64,000 nt of DNA from Pteria penguin. Lineage: Eukaryota > Mollusca > Bivalvia > Pterioida > Pteriidae. Where the stretch lies: positions 46,505,790-46,569,789 of the forward strand of contig CM068583.1 in NCBI GenBank assembly GCA_035048485.1, read 5' to 3'. The notes below the pieces were generated by a model. The model ran no database searches. It saw only the letters and a list, made by a program, of their open reading frames with translations, and was not told the DNA's origin. This document shows positions 59,175 through 64,000 of the stretch, piece by piece. Made by a program: the position numbers and the translations under genes. How positions within the stretch are numbered: the first letter of the stretch is position 1; each line of letters opens with the position of its first letter.

Positions 59175-59664
59175 ATAATAATATCCGTTCATTCTCCTGT
59201 AAAACTACATAGCTGTTACTACATCTTTATCACTCACGTATGTTGGCCCGGTTGAACTTGTGCGTATTTTGGATTTTTCAGTCCTTAACTCTGTAATATA
59301 CGTGATTCTCCATCAAAAAATCTCTAAATTTTTTTCTAATTTTTTTTTCATTCGGATATTTATAAGCAGACAAAGAATTCTCTATTCCCTCACATTCAGA
59401 CAGTTTTTCATTCATTCCTATGTCTATGATTTCCTCATCTTTGTCCGTGGAAATCTTCATCAAAACATTTTTGTCATCTATCAAATGTTCTAGAAAATTA
59501 AATACGCAACTGAGGTACTTAAAATGACATCACAAACAGTATATTGTAGCTTCAAACACTACCGAGTAATATAATAATTCGATGCAATCTTCATTTGATC
59601 AGATCATGATACGAAGTGTTTATACAAAAACAGAAAATTCTCTATAAGTATGCCTCTTTTACAT
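59175..59664. other. 3' flank of copy C, with a possible minus-strand exon
   Basis: No AATAAA was seen soon after the copy C stop. On the minus strand an open frame from 59495 down to 59278 is preceded by AATTTTCTAG, a good acceptor shape. It reads as a charged peptide (IDDKNVLMKISTDKDEEIID at its start) ending in a stop. It could be the last exon of a convergent gene, but no homology was recognised and no partner exon was found to the right. Confidence 0.25.
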
Positions 59665-62172
59665 GCTTCTTTTCAAAGCGAATCAAAATCGTCTATCAAG
59701 TACGGTGCGTCTTCTTTTCAAAGCGAATCAAAATCGTCTATCAAGTACAGTGCGTCTTCTTTTCAAAGCGAATCAAAATCGTCTATCAAGTACAGTGCGT
59801 CTTCTTTTCAAAGCGAATCAAAATCGTCTTACTATCAAGTACGGTGCGTCTTCTTTTCAAAGCGAATCAAAATCGTCTATCAAGTACAGTGCGTCTTCTT
59901 TTCAAAGCGAATCAAAATCGTCTTACTATCAAGTACAGTGCGTCTTCTTTTCAAAGCGAATCAAAATCGTCTATCAAGTACAGTGCATCTTCTTTTCAAA
60001 GCGAATCAAAATCGTCTATCAAGTACAGTGCATCTTCTTTTCAAAGCGAATCAAAATCGTCTATCAAGTACAGTGCATCTTCTTTTCAAAGCGAATCAAA
60101 ATCGTCTATCAAGTACAGTGCGTCTTCTTTTCAAAGCGAATCAAAATCGTCTTACTATCAAGTACAGTGCGTCTTCTGTTCAAAGCGAATCAAAATCGTC
60201 TATCAAGTACAGTGCGTCTTCTTTTCAAAGCGAATCAAAATCGTCTTACTATCAAGTACAGTGCGTCTTCTTTTCAAAGCGAATCAAAATCGTCTATCAA
60301 GTACAGTGCGTCTTCTTTTCAAAGCGAATCAAAATCGTCTTACTTTCAAGTACAGTGCGTCTTCTTTTCAAAGCGAATCAAAATCGTCTATCAAGTACAG
60401 TGCGTCTTCTTTCCAAGGCGAATCAAAATCGTCTATCAAGTACAGTGCGTCTTCTTTTCAAAGCGAATCAAAATCGTCTATCAAGTACAGTGCGTCTTCT
60501 TTTCAAAGCGAATCAAAATCGTCTTACTATCAAGTACAGTGCATCTTCTTTTCAAAGCGAATCAAAATCGTCTATCAAGTACAGTGCGTCTTCTTTTCAA
60601 AGCGAATCAAAATTGTCTATCAAGTACAGTGCGTCTTCTTTTCAAAGCGAATCAAAATCGTCTTACTATCAAGTACAGTGCGTCTTCTGTTCAAAGCGAA
60701 TCAAAATCGTCTATCAAGTACAGTGCGTCTTCTTTTCAAAGCGAATCAAAATCGTCTTACTATCAAGTACAGTGCGTCTTCTTTTCAAAGCGAATCAAAA
60801 TCGTCTATCAAGTACAGTGCATCTTCTTTTCAAAGCGAATCAAAATCGTCTTACTATCAAGTACAGTGCGTCTTCTTTTCAAAGCGAATCAAAATCGTCT
60901 ATCAAGTACAGTGCGTCTTCTTTTCAAAGCGAATCAAAATCGTCTATCAAGTACAGTGCGTCTTCTTTTCAAAGCGAATCAAAATCGTTTTACTATCAAG
61001 TACAGTGCGTCTTCTTTTCAAGGCGAATCAAAATCGTCTTACTATCAAGTACAGTGCGTCTTCTGTTCAAAGCGAATCAAAATCGTCTATCAAGTACAGT
61101 GCGTCTTCTTTTCAAAGCGAATCAAAATCGTCTTACTATCAAGTACAGTGCGTCTTCTGTTCAAAGCGAATCAAAATCGTCTATCAAGTACAGTGCGTCT
61201 TCTTTTCAAAGCGAATCAAAATCGTCTTACTATCAAGTACAGTGCGTCTTCTTTTCAAAGCGAATCAAAATCGTCTTACTATCAAGTACAGTGCGTCTTC
61301 TGTTCAAAGCGAATCAAAATCGTCTATCAAGTACAGTGCGACTTCTTTTCAGAGCGAATCAAAATCGTCTATCAAGTACAGTGCGTCTTCTTTTCAAAGC
61401 GAATCAAAATCGTCTTACTATCAAGTACAGTGCGTCATCTTTTCAAAGCGAATCAAAATCGTCTATCAAGTACATTGCGTCTTCTTTTCAAAGCGAATCA
61501 AAATCGTCTATCAAGTACAGTGCGTCTTCTTTTCAAAGCGAATCAAAATCGTCTATCAAGTACAGTGCGTCTTCTTTTCAAAGCGAATCAAAATCGTCTT
61601 ACTATCAAGTACAGTGCGTCTTCTTTTCAAAGCGAATCAAAATCGTCTTACTATCAAGTACAGTGCGTCTTCTGTTCAAAGCGAATCAAAATCGTCTATC
61701 AAGTACAGTGCGACTTCTTTTCAGAGCGAATCAAAATCGTCTATCAAGTACAGTGCGTCTTCTTTTCAAAGCGAATCAAAATCGTCTATCAAGTACAGTG
61801 CGTCTTCTTTTCAAAGCGAATCAAAATCGTCTTACTATCAAGTACAGTGCGTCATCTTTTCAAAGCGAATCAAAATCGTCTATCAAGTACAGTGCGTCTT
61901 CTTTTCAAAGCGAATCAAAATCGTCTTACTATCAAGTACAGTGCGTCTTCTTTTCAAAGCGAATCAAAATCGTCTATCAAGTACAGTGCGTCTTCTTTTC
62001 AAAGCGAATCAAAATCGTCTTACTATCAAGTACGGTGCGTCTTCTTTTCAAAGTGAATCAAAATCGTCTATCAAGTACAGTGCGTCTTCTTTTCAAAGCG
62101 AATCAAAATCGTCTATCAAGTACAGTGCGTCTTCTTTTCAAAGCGAATCAAAATCGTCTTACTGTCAAGTGC
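59665..62172. repeat. 45/49-bp satellite array
   Basis: About 53 units. The 45-base form has TCTTCTTTTCAAAGCGAATC, AAAATCGTCTATCAAGTACA, GTGCG. A 49-base form adds four bases (TACT) in CGTCTTACTATCAAG. The two forms are interspersed. Neither has a stop in any plus frame, so all three plus frames stay open for about 800 codons. I read this as non-coding satellite. Variant marks (CTGTTCAAAG, GTGCGACTTC, CAGAGCG, GTCATC) recur in the same order at about 61255-61445 and 61625-61860, showing a block duplication of about 370 bases. Confidence 0.95.
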
Positions 62173-62660
62173 ATAGATAATTAGGCCTTACATATATGGC
62201 ATGGCTGTATGAAACTTAATATCGTGCATCCAATTTTCATCCAGACGATCCATCATACTACTACAAACGTTATAAGCGACCTTACAAACATAAAATTCAT
62301 AATTGGGAATGTGCAATTATTGTTCAGAATTATAATTTCATGTTTAAACAGGAATATTTAGTAAATGTCAGTACCTACATTTGTGTATTTGCAACTTTAA
62401 TCAGTCTTTCCGAAAGGAAAATGCTTCTTCTAATTCAAATCCATTTTTGATCTTTTCAAAATGAATTGGTTAATTTTAATTATAGATCAAGCATATGTAT
62501 GCATAAGCTATATAGTTTTGGTAAATATAAGTCATATATCAATGTAGAACATTTTATTAAAGTAAGCGTGTTATATTTGTTTGCAAAATCAGTTAAATGT
62601 TGAGTTTGACGACCGCCGAATGATAATTATAGCTAGGAGTGTTTCTCGAAAACATTCAGT
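62173..62660. other. Spacer between two satellite arrays
   Basis: AT-rich single-copy-looking sequence with no gene or element recognised. Confidence 0.5.
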
Positions 62661-62664
62661 TTTA

Positions 62665-63592
62665 CCATACTAGGTGTAGCACCCGTGTCCCCTTGAAGAC
62701 ACGTTTAGTTTTACCAAAGGTGTAGCACCCGTGTCCCCTTGAACACACGTTTAGTTTTACCATACTAGGTGTAGCACCCGTGTCCCCTTGAAGACACGTT
62801 TAGTTTTACCATAGGTGTAGCACCCGTGTCCCCTTGAACACACGTTTAGTTTTACCATACTAGGTGTAGCACCCGTGTTCCCTTGAAGACACGTTTAGTT
62901 TTACCATAGGTGTAGCACCCGTGTCCCCTTGAATACACGTTTAGTTTTACCATACTAGGTGTAGCACCCGTGTCCCCTTGAAGACACGTTTAGCTTTACC
63001 ATAGGTGTAGCACCCGTATCCCCTTGAACACACGTTTAGTTTTACCATACTAGGTGTAGCACCCGTGTCCCCTTGAACACACGTTTAGTTTTACTATAGG
63101 TGTAGGAACCGGGTCCCCTTGAAGACACGTTTAGCTTTACCATAGGTGTAGCAATTGTGTCCCCTTGAAGACGCGTTTAGTTTTACCATAGGTGTAGCAC
63201 CGTGTCCCCTTGAAGACACGTTTAGCTTTACCATAGGTGTAGCAACTGTGTCCCCTTGAAGACACTTTTAGTTTTACCATAGGTGTAGGAACCGGGTCCC
63301 ATTGAAGACCGTTTAATTTTACCATAGGTGTAGCAACTGTGTCCCCTTGAAGACACGTTTAGTTTTACCATAGGTGTAGCACCGTGTCCCCTTGAAGACA
63401 CGTTTAGTTTTACCATAGGTGTAGGAACCGGGTCCCCTTGAAGACACGTTTAGTTTTACCATAGGTGTAGCACCGTGTCCCGTGTTACCATACATGTGAA
63501 CGGTGTAGGAACCGTGTCCCTTTGAAGACATGTTTAGTTTAGTTTTATCATAGGTGTAGAAACCGGGTCCCCTTAAAGACACGTTTAGTTCA
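62665..63592. repeat. 46/49-bp satellite array
   Basis: About 19 units with GGTGTAGCACCCGTGTCCCC, TTGAAGACACGTTTAGTTTT, ACCATA. In the left half, a 49-base form (ACCATACTAGG) mostly alternates with a 46-base form (ACCATAGG). In the right half the units lose the long form and acquire GGAACCGGGTCCCC and GCACCGTGTCC variants. Open minus frames are repeat artefacts. Confidence 0.93.
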
Positions 63593-63779
63593 TGAAGTAA
63601 TTAACCATTTAAAACTTTCTCAGTGCATGGATATAATCACGTGTAGGAATATCAAAGGTTATAATATGAAGTCTTTTTGATATGTATTTCTTCACTTATT
63701 GATACCTATTTCTTATACAATGTTGGACTTGTGAAAATAAACAATTATGTCGTCTTTCATTTTGTGTTAAATAGAAAAA

Positions 63780-64000
63780 GCCGGTGTTGCTAAGTGGATG
63801 ATGTGCTGGGCTCGTGACCGGGAGGTTCCGAGTACGATTCCCGCTGTGGGAAACTGGTGCCGTGTCAGTAAAAAACGAGGTCCCGTGTCACGGTAGGCGT
63901 GGCACGTAAAAGATCCCTCACTGCTTCGGGTGGGTCCGTTACATATGAATTTCTTTGTAATGCATCAGGCAGCTGCTGTTACCATTTATGTAAAATAATC
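63780..64000 (+). mobile_element. tRNA-headed SINE copy 5 (cut by window end)
   Basis: The plus-strand copy starts GCCGGTGTTGCTAAGTGGAT (A-box-like) with GAGGTTCCGAGTACGATTCC (B-box-like). The body has AGATCCCTCACTGCTTCGGG, and CATCAGGCAGCTGCTG comes near the tail. The head has no pairing acceptor arms, so it is not a tRNA gene. The 3' end lies beyond the window. Confidence 0.78.

Noticed and set aside
59616..62184. Three overlapping open frames of about 800 codons each
   Set aside because: They follow from a repeat unit with no stop in any plus frame, and all three frames look equally open. No start context, splice signal or domain supports one over the others.
63780..63860. A tRNA gene
   Set aside because: It has box-like internal promoter motifs but no pairing acceptor stem, and it continues into a body shared with dispersed copies, so it is a SINE head.

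Overview
The window is eukaryotic, invertebrate-type DNA. It is AT-rich, with short exons joined by GT-AG introns, dense tandem repeats, Penelope-like and other non-LTR reverse-transcriptase relics, a Tc1 transposon and tRNA-headed SINEs. A bivalve mollusc is my best guess from overall repeat style. That is inference, and nothing here proves the species.

The only host genes I can build are three head-to-tail paralogs on the + strand of a class V aminotransferase / cysteine desulfurase-like PLP enzyme. Copy A (2678-19355) lacks its 5' end, which lies before the window. Copy B (22793-38040, 623 aa) and copy C (44214-59174, 646 aa) are complete. All three have the same exon order and intron phases, and most exons are identical in length. 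B and C resemble each other more than A. I assembled the exons by hand from splice sites, reading-frame continuity and paralog comparison, and every junction keeps frame.

The main result is a stepwise loss of active-site motifs along the array. Copy A keeps the family signature: NTHS, GSGAT, EHHSN...PWRE, CSNVTG, FDFAAGG, HKFVGGPGTPG, GGGTV, REEGGTP, and an Arg/Cys loop RGGCACAGP. B and C keep the PLP lysine but have lost NTHS, GGGTV and EGGTP. B also lost the loop arginine. C lost both loop cysteines and changed several other positions, yet its reading frame is open. B and C look like conserved proteins evolving away from desulfurase chemistry.

Layout: 1-430 featureless; 430-2340 a 66-bp minisatellite grown from an interspersed repeat; 2678-19355 copy A, whose introns hold two reverse-transcriptase relics, a Penelope relic and six short or medium tandem repeats; 19356-22792 intergenic; 22793-38040 copy B, with SINEs, microsatellites, a foldback element and a Penelope 3' fragment in its introns; 38041-44213 intergenic with another Penelope relic; 44214-59174 copy C, with a Penelope reverse-transcriptase relic, a triplicated splice acceptor, a long perfect hairpin and a Tc1 element carrying a nested inverted-repeat element; 59665-62180 a 45/49-bp satellite; 62665-63590 a 46/49-bp satellite; 63780-64000 a SINE cut by the window end.
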